From contig CAITYL010000243.1 of the NCBI GenBank assembly GCA_903896595.1, positions 1 to 35,882 on the forward strand: a DNA stretch of 35,882 nucleotides. Direction: 5' to 3'. Shown in pieces: positions 16,468-24,933 of this stretch. Each line of letters starts with the position of its first letter. The first letter of the stretch is position 1. The translations under genes and the position numbers were made by a program. The notes beneath the pieces were generated by a model that ran no database searches, was not told the origin of the DNA, and saw nothing but the letters and a program-made list of their open reading frames with translations. This DNA comes from an uncultured Lentisphaerota bacterium. Lineage in GTDB: Bacteria > Verrucomicrobiota > Lentisphaeria > Oligosphaerales > CAITYL01.

Positions 16468-19400
16468 TTATTCACCGTTGTAGTTCAGGTTAGTGGTCAC
16501 AAGGCGCATTCGGTTGTCGCGGTGACGCGGGCGGAGATGGATCGCTCCAGACTCAAAGGGCAACGTCAGCGTCACCCGTGTCCCGCCGCCCGGTTTCGAC
16601 TCAATCGCGCACTGCCCGCCGGCCGCCGTCAACCGTTCTTGCACGCTGAACAGGCCGAACCCGCCTCCCGGCGTCCGCCGGTCCAGGCCCGACACATCGA
16701 AACCGCATCCGTCATCTTCGACCGTCACGCAGGCACCCTCGCCCAATTCTTCCACGATGGCCGTCAAGTGGGTTGCCTTGGCGTGCTTGAGCGTATTCAT
16801 CATCAGTTCCCGGGCGCACCGGAACAGCAAAAGTTTCCCGTCCTCGCCCAAGTGACTGAGGTCGCCATAATCACGCATGGCGAAGACCAGGGGGTGATCC
16901 CGGAACAGTTTTTCACCCGCCCATTCCACCGCCGCCGCCAATCCCAACTGATGGAGCACCGGCGGACTCAGATCGAACACCAGCGAGCGCGTCTGATCGA
17001 GGGTCGTCTCCAGCAGGTCACGAATCTGCACGATCTCCGCATGGGCCGGGCCGGCGTCGAGCGTCGCCGCCAGACTACCCAGTTTCATCCGGAGCAACGC
17101 CAGAGCCTGAGCGATCTCGTCGTGCAGACAAACGGCCAGCCGCTGCTGCTCATCCTCCTTAACCCGCGACAATTCCACCACCAATTGGCGCAGCCGGCCC
17201 CGGGACGCCTGTAACGCGTCTTCCACGCGTTTGCGCCCGGTAATGTCCTGAATGGTCCCCATCCATTTTTTGGGATGCCCGGCCTCATCGTTGATGATTT
17301 CCGCCTGTTCATGCACAAAACGCACCATCCCGTCCGGCAAAATGAGGCGATGATCGGCGCTGTACGGCGTTCGCGAGTCCCAAGCCGCCACAATGGCGGC
17401 TTGTATAAAGGACCGGTCTTCTGGATGCGTGTGTTGAAAAAACAATTCCAGTGTCGGGCTGACGGCACCCGGGGCATATCCAAACAGGCGGAAGGTCTCA
17501 TCCGACCACCGCAATTCGCGGGTGGCGTCATCCAACTCCCAACTGCCAGTGTGAGCGACTTGCTGGGCTTTATTGAGGGTCAGTTCGCTCTCCTGCAACT
17601 CCTGCTCCGCCCGCTTGCGCATCAAGGCCGTTCCAAGGTGGCTGGCAATGCCCTCCAAAAGTTCAACCCGGTCGAGAGAGAAACACCCCTTTCGCCGGTC
17701 GCCGAGGTAAATCAATCCAACCACCTTATCCTTGTTCCAAATTGGAACCAGCGCCAGGGAGGCGTACCCATGACGCGTGCAGCGATTGCGCGGATGAAGC
17801 CGGGGATCCTGATCCGGCGGCAGGTCAAGCAGCGGAAAGGAATTATTGACCCAGAAACTGCCGCCCCGGGTAAAGAGCGGATGGGTTGGGGCGGTCTTGC
17901 CGGAAATGACCAGACCGCAGGCACACTCCAGGCAGGCGTTGCCGTCAGGGTCCCGACACACCCCGCCGTCCGCGGTTCGCCTGAGCAGCGTGTTTTCCGT
18001 CGCCAGAAACTCGGTGGAAAAGCCTTGCTGGGCAATGAACGGGAAGTCTTCCCCTTTCTGCATGCGAATGCCAACCGCATCGACCCCGGTCCGCGTCTTC
18101 AAGACCGCGAGAATGCGCTGAATGGCCCCCTGCACGTCTCCCGGCTCGTTGAGCAGCAAAAGCACATCCCGGCCCATTTCGCGGTAGGCTTCCAACCGCT
18201 TGCGCTCGGTGATGTCGCTCAGCACGATGCGCCACGCGGGTACGCCTTTAATATCCTCCTGCGCGATAATGCTATCCAAATGCGCCCAAAAGGTCGTGCC
18301 GTCCTCCTTCATCATCCGCAATTCACAGGTCTGCGAGACCCGTGTTCTAAAAAGACGCTGGCGGCACCAGCAGTAAATACTCTGGTCCTCTTTGTGGATA
18401 TACTGGGTGACGGATTGCTTGACCAGCGCGCCCCGCGCCACCCCCAGTAAGGTGTCGGCGGTGAGGTTAGCCTCCAGGATGATCCCGTTTTCGTTGAGGG
18501 TGAAATAGCCCACCGGCGACAGATTATAGAAGTCGAAATAACGTGCCCGCTCGGCGTCCAGTTCGGCTTCGATCTGCTTGCGTTCGGTGATGTCAATGGT
18601 GTATCCCGCCAGTAACGTTTTGCCGCCATGGGCGAGCGGAAACTTGTACGCGGCATAGGTGCGGCCATTGAATTCCTCGTCCACCTTCAAGACCGCGCCA
18701 GTGGTGACAACGGCCCAGTCGTCGGCGGTCATTTTCGCGGCCAGGTCGGCGGGAAACAGTTCCTCCATGGTCTTGCCCACCATCTCCGAACCGGAGATGC
18801 CAAGCATTTGCTGCCAATTGTCACTGGCTTGCAGAACGCGGCTCTCCGTGGGCGTCACCGTCTTGATGAAGACGTAAATGGGTGAGTGACGCAAGAACAG
18901 CGACAATAACTCCTGACGCGCCCACAACGCCGCCGCGGTCTGCTTCGTGTCGGTAATGTCATAGATCACGACGCGACACGTGAGGTCGCCATCGTCGTCT
19001 GACGCGGCGGTCGCATCCAGACGCGCCCAGAACGTCGCGCCGTCCGGTTTGATCATTCGCAACTCACACGTCTGCGGCGCGCCGATCTCAACGAGCGTTT
19101 TGCTGCACAGGTAGTAACGATCTTGATCTTCGGGGAAAATAAACCGGGTGATCGGCTGTTTGAGCAGCATCCCCCGGGCCACCCCCAGCAGGGTGGCAAC
19201 CGCGAGATTGGCCTCCAAGATCACCCCCTTCTTATTGAGGGCGCAATAGCCCGCCGGAGCCAGATCATAGAGGTCGAAATAGCGTGTCCGCGCGGCTTCC
19301 AAATCCGCCTGCGTCCGGCGCAATTCCTCATTTTGCATCTCCAGCTCAAGCTGATGCACCCGCAGCTCGTGGAGCGCCTGCTGGAGTTCCGCGGAGGACT

Positions 19401-19602
19401 GGGGCGCGAGGGGGTCCGGCGCCGCCGCTGTCTTCCGGGCGAGCGCGTCGGCCTGCCGGCGCCGTTCGTCATCTTCCATCATCGGGCACCCCATTGCACG
19501 CACCGCGCGACACCATTCCCCGGAAGACAAAGCCGGTCCTTGGCCATTGAGAAACGTCTCATCGTCCCATTCGGGTTTTTCGCTTGAAGGCGCATGAATC
19601 AC
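16468..19602 (-). CDS. Multi-PAS/GAF sensor histidine kinase (HisKA_3 type)
   Basis: 1044 residues, no transmembrane helix. Order: coiled linker (70-105), PAS 1 (about 107-220), PAS 2 (about 228-342), linker and PAS 3 (about 350-467), GAF (about 475-660) with a cysteine cluster C549, C557, C560, C562, PAS 4 (about 680-790), dimerisation/phosphoacceptor 'RLAVCLHDEIAQALA' with H827, and HATPase with 'DDGCGFD' near 963 and 'GGFGLFSVQERL' near 980. NarL-partner kinase type; the neighbouring regulator is its evident partner. PAS 1 and PAS 3 with their linkers are duplicates of one module, also present in the kinase at 13291-15399. The C-terminal 25 residues after 'TLTLPFESGA' look like an unrelated tail. 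Confidence 0.92.
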   Translation of the reverse strand: MIHAPSSEKPEWDDETFLNGQGPALSSGEWCRAVRAMGCPMMEDDERRRQADALARKTAAAPDPLAPQSSAELQQALHELRVHQLELEMQNEELRRTQADLEAARTRYFDLYDLAPAGYCALNKKGVILEANLAVATLLGVARGMLLKQPITRFIFPEDQDRYYLCSKTLVEIGAPQTCELRMIKPDGATFWARLDATAASDDDGDLTCRVVIYDITDTKQTAAALWARQELLSLFLRHSPIYVFIKTVTPTESRVLQASDNWQQMLGISGSEMVGKTMEELFPADLAAKMTADDWAVVTTGAVLKVDEEFNGRTYAAYKFPLAHGGKTLLAGYTIDITERKQIEAELDAERARYFDFYNLSPVGYFTLNENGIILEANLTADTLLGVARGALVKQSVTQYIHKEDQSIYCWCRQRLFRTRVSQTCELRMMKEDGTTFWAHLDSIIAQEDIKGVPAWRIVLSDITERKRLEAYREMGRDVLLLLNEPGDVQGAIQRILAVLKTRTGVDAVGIRMQKGEDFPFIAQQGFSTEFLATENTLLRRTADGGVCRDPDGNACLECACGLVISGKTAPTHPLFTRGGSFWVNNSFPLLDLPPDQDPRLHPRNRCTRHGYASLALVPIWNKDKVVGLIYLGDRRKGCFSLDRVELLEGIASHLGTALMRKRAEQELQESELTLNKAQQVAHTGSWELDDATRELRWSDETFRLFGYAPGAVSPTLELFFQHTHPEDRSFIQAAIVAAWDSRTPYSADHRLILPDGMVRFVHEQAEIINDEAGHPKKWMGTIQDITGRKRVEDALQASRGRLRQLVVELSRVKEDEQQRLAVCLHDEIAQALALLRMKLGSLAATLDAGPAHAEIVQIRDLLETTLDQTRSLVFDLSPPVLHQLGLAAAVEWAGEKLFRDHPLVFAMRDYGDLSHLGEDGKLLLFRCARELMMNTLKHAKATHLTAIVEELGEGACVTVEDDGCGFDVSGLDRRTPGGGFGLFSVQERLTAAGGQCAIESKPGGGTRVTLTLPFESGAIHLRPRHRDNRMRLVTTNLNYNGE

Positions 19603-19680
19603 CCCGCTTGGGGTGTAAAGTACCGCGTACCGGGAAGAATAGCAACCGGTTGCGCTTTTAGGTCCGGCCCCCCAGGCGAA

Positions 19681-20592
19681 TTAGCGGCCCGCCGGAGCAG
19701 GCGGCGGGGAAACGACCGGGGTCAGGTCAAACAGGTGCCGCTGGGCAGCGGGATCGTTGGGAAGATAATCGAGCACCTCGCCGTAACGTTGGCGGGCGAC
19801 TTCGGGCCGGCCGCGCTTCTCTTCCAATCCCGCGAGATAAAGCAGGATGCGCCCCTTGAGAAATTTATTATCGTCCTGCTCTTCCGGAGTGGTGCCGAGC
19901 CGCCACTTGCGCAAGGCGGCGGTAAAGGCCGAATAAGCCGCCTCGGGTTGATGCAGGGTGTTGAGCAGGACCTCGCCCCGGGTAAATTCAAGCTCGCTGT
20001 TTTCCGGATTGTGGCGAATGCCGTCCTCCAGAAAACGTACGCCCTCCGCGGGCTGGCCGACGCGCCGGGCCAGCCAATAGCCCCCGGTGGTGTAGGCAAG
20101 CACATTGTGGGGATCGAGCTTGGCCGCCGCCCACACCCAGGGAATGACTTCCTTCTCCTGCACGGCCCCCATCAGATGACGGTGCTCGGAGGGGTGGATG
20201 ACCGCATTCAGACGGCACCACGGGTCATGGGCCAGCCAAGCTTGAATCCACGCGTGGGAACGGGCAACGTCCCGGCCGGAATGAGCCGAATCTTGGTCAT
20301 GACCGTCATCAACGGTGGCGGCGGGCGCGGCCGACTTGGCCGCCGTGGCGAAGGCACCATGGAAATCCTCGTGGGTGACCCCGCCATGGAAATACTGGTC
20401 GGCCCGGTCAAACAGCGAGAGACTGGCGGCCTCACGGGCGCCGCCCAACAACAAAGACAACACGTCCTCCCGCGGCAAATCCGCCACCGCCGGCCGCTGA
20501 ACCACCCACTGGCCGACCGCCAGCGCCGCCAGGCCACACCCGGCGGCCAACCAGACCACGCCCGCCGAAGTTGTGCCGTTTCCCGCTTGCAC
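19681..20592 (-). CDS. Membrane-anchored TPR protein linked to an ABC exporter
   Basis: 303 residues from a GTG at 20592, four bases past the permease stop. An N-terminal hydrophobic segment (about 10-32, 'AGVVWLAAGCGLAALAVGQWV') should anchor it in the inner membrane. The rest is helical with TPR-like pairs between about 140 and 290 ('NVLAYTTGGYWLARRVGQPAEGV', 'GRPEVARQRYGEVLDYLP') and a Pro-rich end. A longer frame exists upstream but lies inside the permease gene and reads as Pro/Trp-rich non-protein. Its position after an ABC-2 permease and ATPase suggests a scaffold or accessory role; the substrate is unknown. Confidence 0.75.
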   Translation of the reverse strand: MQAGNGTTSAGVVWLAAGCGLAALAVGQWVVQRPAVADLPREDVLSLLLGGAREAASLSLFDRADQYFHGGVTHEDFHGAFATAAKSAAPAATVDDGHDQDSAHSGRDVARSHAWIQAWLAHDPWCRLNAVIHPSEHRHLMGAVQEKEVIPWVWAAAKLDPHNVLAYTTGGYWLARRVGQPAEGVRFLEDGIRHNPENSELEFTRGEVLLNTLHQPEAAYSAFTAALRKWRLGTTPEEQDDNKFLKGRILLYLAGLEEKRGRPEVARQRYGEVLDYLPNDPAAQRHLFDLTPVVSPPPAPAGR

Positions 20593-20596
20593 CGGA

Positions 20597-21379
20597 TCAC
20601 AAACTCCGTTTCTGCAGGCGCCAAGCCGCCAGGGCGAGAGCGGCGCCGGTATAAAGGGCGGCGTACAGCAGAACGGCCAGAAACGTGGCGGTGTCCACGG
20701 CGGGCCAGCTGTGAACCACGCGCAGACGAAGGTCAAAAAACTCAAAATGAGGCAGGAACAGATGGGCCACCAGGACGATGCCGCCGAGGACGGCACTCCC
20801 CGCGCCGGCCACATCGGCGAGACGCTGGCCAAACAGCAACATGCCAGCCGTCAACAAGGCGGCCACGGTGATATTGGCCGACGGAGTCAACAGCACCGAG
20901 CCGAGAATGACCACGGCGGCGAGCAACCCAAGCGCCGCCAGATGCAGCACCACCGCCTGGAGGAACACGGGATTGGGCCAGGCGCCCTCTTTGATGCCAA
21001 CCAAGAGCGCGTAACAGACGTAGAACAACAGGGTGCTGGCCATGGCCGCCGCCGCCGCGCCCAGAAACTTGCCGACCAGAAATTCGCCGCGACGCAACGG
21101 CTTGGCCAGCAAAGGATAAATGGTGCGCGCCTCGATTTCTGCCGGCACCTGACGGGCCGCGGTGGTAATGGTGATGACCACCGAAAATAGCCAGACCAGC
21201 AGCAAGGCAAGCTCCCGCAGATACCGCACAACGCCTTTGACGTCAAACAAATTAAAGGCGGCCAGCGGCACCAGAATCACCGCCGCCAGCAGAAAGGCGA
21301 CAATCACGTCGCGGCGCCGGAACAGTTCCGTCACCGACAGTCCAGCCACCGCCAGGATGCGTTGTAATATATTTATCAT
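20597..21379 (-). CDS. ABC-2 type transporter permease
   Basis: 260 residues with about six hydrophobic segments (near 27-45, 58-76, 103-125, 140-162, 170-195, 230-252). 'EIEARTIYPLLAKPLRRGEFLVGKFLG' is the cytoplasmic loop motif of NosY/Gld-type ABC-2 permeases. Works with the ATPase encoded upstream. The 88-base gap between the two genes is filled by a palindromic repeat, so coupling may have been altered by its insertion. Confidence 0.88.
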   Translation of the reverse strand: MINILQRILAVAGLSVTELFRRRDVIVAFLLAAVILVPLAAFNLFDVKGVVRYLRELALLLVWLFSVVITITTAARQVPAEIEARTIYPLLAKPLRRGEFLVGKFLGAAAAAMASTLLFYVCYALLVGIKEGAWPNPVFLQAVVLHLAALGLLAAVVILGSVLLTPSANITVAALLTAGMLLFGQRLADVAGAGSAVLGGIVLVAHLFLPHFEFFDLRLRVVHSWPAVDTATFLAVLLYAALYTGAALALAAWRLQKRSL

Positions 21380-21437
21380 TAGTACCTTACCAATGAAACC
21401 TAGTGCAAGATACGCAAGATTTTAAATCAAACATTAC

Positions 21438-21506
21438 AACATTGAACATTCAACGTCCAACGTCGAATCATCCACGTTGGATGTTGAACGTTGAATGTTC
21501 GATGTT
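21438..21506. repeat. Palindromic element A, copy 2
   Basis: Imperfect inverted repeat: left arm 21438-21463, right arm 21474-21506. The right arm contains, in inverse orientation, the exact 27-base core of the element at 15549-15640. It spans the end of the ABC ATPase gene: the stop codon at 21468-21470 lies in its loop, so the final dozen residues of that protein are encoded by the repeat. Confidence 0.85.
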
Positions 21507-22250
21507 CGTTTTGGTTCCGGCTATGCCGGGTTGGGGTTGGGTGATCAGCTTGAGAAAGATGCGTTCCAAATTGCCCTGGCCGTCCCCGGCGAGGTCGCGG
21601 GTCGGCCCGCACCACAGCAGGCGGCCGGCCTTGAGAATGCCCACGCGGTCGCAGATCATTTCGGCCTCGGATAATTCATGGGAGGAAAAAAAGACCGTTT
21701 TGCCGGCCTGGCGCTGGGCGAGAATAACCTCGCGGAACTGGGCCCGGGCCAACGGGTCAAGACCGGTCATCGGCTCATCCAAAATCAATAGGTCGGGATC
21801 GTGCAGCAACGCCTGGGCAATGCCGGCCCGTTGCTGCATTCCCTTGGAAAACGTTTTCATGGGACGGTCGGCGGCGGCTTCCAGGCCGACCAGGGCCAGC
21901 AACTCGGCGGTGCGCCGGGTGATCCGTTCGGCCGGCAGATTGCAGACGCGGCCGTAAAAACGCAACAATTCCCGCGGTGTGAGAAAACCGTAATACTGGG
22001 CGACCTCCGGCAGATAACCGAGGCGGCGGCGGCTCTCCGGCCGGGCCGGGTCGTCCCCGAACACCCGCACCACGCCGGCACTGGGCGGAAAAAACCCGAG
22101 CAACATTTTGATCGTGGTGGTCTTGCCGGCGCCATTGGGCCCCAAAAAACCAAAAATCTCCCCGGCCTTGACGGTCAGTGAAAAATCACGCAACCCGGCG
22201 ACACCGCCGGGATAATCCTTGCCCACCTGTTCCAGTACGATCGGATCCAT
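21468..22250 (-). CDS. ABC transporter ATP-binding protein
   Basis: 260 residues. Walker A 'GPNGAGKTTTIK' near 37-48, Q-loop region 'GYLPEVAQYYGFLTPREL' near 88-105, signature 'FSKGMQQRAGIAQAL' near 135-149, Walker B 'DLLILDEPMTGLDP' near 153-166, H-loop 'FFSSHELSEAE' near 186. Typical of the ABC-2 exporter class (NatA/NosF-like). The ATG at 22250 gives the standard 'MDPIVLEQVGKDYPGG' opening; upstream codons cross a hairpin repeat. The C-terminus ends in 'NIEHSTFNIQRG', translated from palindromic element A, and so is probably not ancestral. Confidence 0.92.
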   Translation of the reverse strand: MDPIVLEQVGKDYPGGVAGLRDFSLTVKAGEIFGFLGPNGAGKTTTIKMLLGFFPPSAGVVRVFGDDPARPESRRRLGYLPEVAQYYGFLTPRELLRFYGRVCNLPAERITRRTAELLALVGLEAAADRPMKTFSKGMQQRAGIAQALLHDPDLLILDEPMTGLDPLARAQFREVILAQRQAGKTVFFSSHELSEAEMICDRVGILKAGRLLWCGPTRDLAGDGQGNLERIFLKLITQPQPGIAGTKTNIEHSTFNIQRG

Positions 22251-22292
22251 GGTCAGTAAAATACCCAAGGCCGGCCAAAAGCCAAGCCGGAG

Positions 22293-22366
22293 TTGCGGAT
22301 TCCGCAGGCAGTCCTTGCTGTCCCATGCATGGTCTGTTGCCCGGAGACTGCCTGCGGAATCCGCAA
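22293..22366. repeat. Hairpin element B, copy 1
   Basis: Perfect 21-base inverted repeat (22293-22313 and 22346-22366) around a 32-base spacer. Each arm contains the 13-base palindrome TGCGGATTCCGCA. The spacer, read on the minus strand, aligns with the spacer of the hairpin at 34900-34974 (shared CAACA and CCATGC...TGGG blocks), so both are copies of one dispersed element. Located 42 bases upstream of the ABC ATPase start. Confidence 0.85.
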
Positions 22367-22430
22367 ACATTTTAGGGCGGCGGCGGAAAGGGACGCGTCA
22401 ATCGGAAGATTGGCGTTCCCAGGGGCGGCA

Positions 22431-23351
22431 TCAGCCCGCAGGCGTTTCGTTTGACCGGTGGGGAGCGGACGACCGCGGGGGCGGGGGGCGCACCGTGATC
22501 TGGTCGAGCGGATAATCACGGAAGCCACCCGGCTGGCCGTCGCCCGGCACCAGCATGACCCGGACCCGGCTGACCAGCGGCATCAGGTCGCAGATCTTGC
22601 CGGAACCGTCAGGGGTGTCGCACAGGGTGCCCAGGCGCGGCATGCCCTGCAGAATTTGCCGGTAGCCATCGGACTCGTACCGCAGACAGCACTTGAGCCG
22701 GCCACAAACGCCGGAGATGTTGACCGGGTTGAGGGACAGTCCCTGTTCCTTGGCGGTCTTGACGTTGATGCTGCGGAAATGGGCGAGAAAGGTGGCACAG
22801 CAGAAGGCGCGGCCACAGGGGCCGAGGCCGCCATGAATGGCGGTTTCGTCACGGACGCCGATTTGGCGCAACTCGACGCGGGCGTGCAGGCACCGGGACA
22901 GGTCGCGCAGCAGCTCGCGGAAATCCACCCGGGTTTCGGCGGTGAATTGAACGACCAGCAGGCTGCTGTCCAGCACCAGGTGCAGATGCACCACCTTCAT
23001 AACCAGCCGGTGTTCGTGAATTTTCTGCATCGCGGTGCGCAACAGGGAACGGGCGCGGGTGTCATTTTCATGAACCCGGCTCTGGTCGGCGGTCGTGGCC
23101 CGGCGCAGGACCGTGGGGGTGGTCTGCCCCTGGAGGCGGCGCCCCTTGTCGGTACCCTCGCTGTCCTCATCCTCATCGTCTTCGGCCTGGGCGCCGGCGC
23201 TGGCGCCGCGCAGGCGGACGATCCGGCCAAACTCCTCGTAGCGTTCGCACTTGAGGACCACCTCGTCGCCCGGTTTGAGGTGAAGCGTATCCTCGGCGGC
23301 ACAGGGATAGTGGATACCGGGCGCAACATTGACTTCGTAAAACTGCTTCAT
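22431..23351 (-). CDS. ricT: PSP1-domain protein RicT/YaaT
   Basis: 306 residues. N-terminal beta domain ('LKPGDEVVLKCERYEEFGRI'), an acidic low-complexity insert (55-70), then the PSP1 C-terminal domain about 110-270. The conserved cysteine pairs are present in 'GPCGRAFCCATF' and 'GVCGRLKCCLRYE', which in Bacillus RicT help bind [4Fe-4S] clusters in the RicAFT complex that affects RNase Y. 'QIGVRDETAIHGGLG' is a family hallmark. The Pro/Arg-rich last 20 residues are extra. Monocistronic here; the usual holB/tmk neighbours are absent. Confidence 0.9.
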   Translation of the reverse strand: MKQFYEVNVAPGIHYPCAAEDTLHLKPGDEVVLKCERYEEFGRIVRLRGASAGAQAEDDEDEDSEGTDKGRRLQGQTTPTVLRRATTADQSRVHENDTRARSLLRTAMQKIHEHRLVMKVVHLHLVLDSSLLVVQFTAETRVDFRELLRDLSRCLHARVELRQIGVRDETAIHGGLGPCGRAFCCATFLAHFRSINVKTAKEQGLSLNPVNISGVCGRLKCCLRYESDGYRQILQGMPRLGTLCDTPDGSGKICDLMPLVSRVRVMLVPGDGQPGGFRDYPLDQITVRPPPPRSSAPHRSNETPAG

Positions 23352-23455
23352 GGTCGAACCCGTCTCCGGCGGCCCGTGACGCGGACGGCGCCCGTGGCCG
23401 GTACTATATACCGAGCTACGGGCAAAACTACTTTTTCGGTTGGGCGGTTGGGCGG

Positions 23456-23511
23456 TTGAGGGGTTGAGGGGTTGAGGGGTTGAGGGGTTGAGGGGTTGAG
23501 GGGTTGAGGGG
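23456..23511. repeat. Octamer tandem repeat, TTGAGGGG x7
   Basis: Seven perfect tandem copies, the complement of the CCCCTCAA array at 100-141, preceded by two degenerate units (TTGGGCGG). It lies about 105 bases upstream of ricT and 270 bases upstream of mreB in a 432-base divergent gap (23352-23783). The remainder of that gap has no gene; a possible -10 TAAAAT for mreB occurs at 23669-23674 but the matching -35 is poor. Confidence 0.9.
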
Positions 23512-23687
23512 TGAAACGTAAAACGTGAAGCGTGATTTTCTTTCCGAGCATGGAACGTTAGGTTGGCACCGGCGTTTTATTCATCCCGACGAAACCAATA
23601 ATGCCCCGCCGCGGAGGCGTTTTTTAAAGTTCGGTAACCTCTGCACTGGAAAGCGCGGCGAAATGGTGTAAAATGAAGCATGTTTAG

Positions 23688-24836
<1,149 letters not shown>

Positions 24837-24933
24837 CCTCCACACCACCACCATCGCCACGGCCCGCCGGCGCGCCTTCACCGGCCCTGGCGCGCCGGTT
24901 ATCAGGAACTCTCATCCGCATCGGGTCATCACG

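Noticed and set aside
13291..19602. Phage or integrative element carrying the kinases
   Set aside because: No integrase, transposase, tRNA attachment site or base-composition change is visible; only short repeats flank the genes.
20593..20832. Upstream extension of the TPR protein into the permease gene
   Set aside because: Pro/Trp/Cys-rich, not protein-like, and fully overlapped by the permease. The GTG at 20592 with a following transmembrane segment fits better.
23456..23511. CRISPR array
   Set aside because: Units are contiguous octamers with no spacers and no cas genes nearby; it is a simple tandem repeat.
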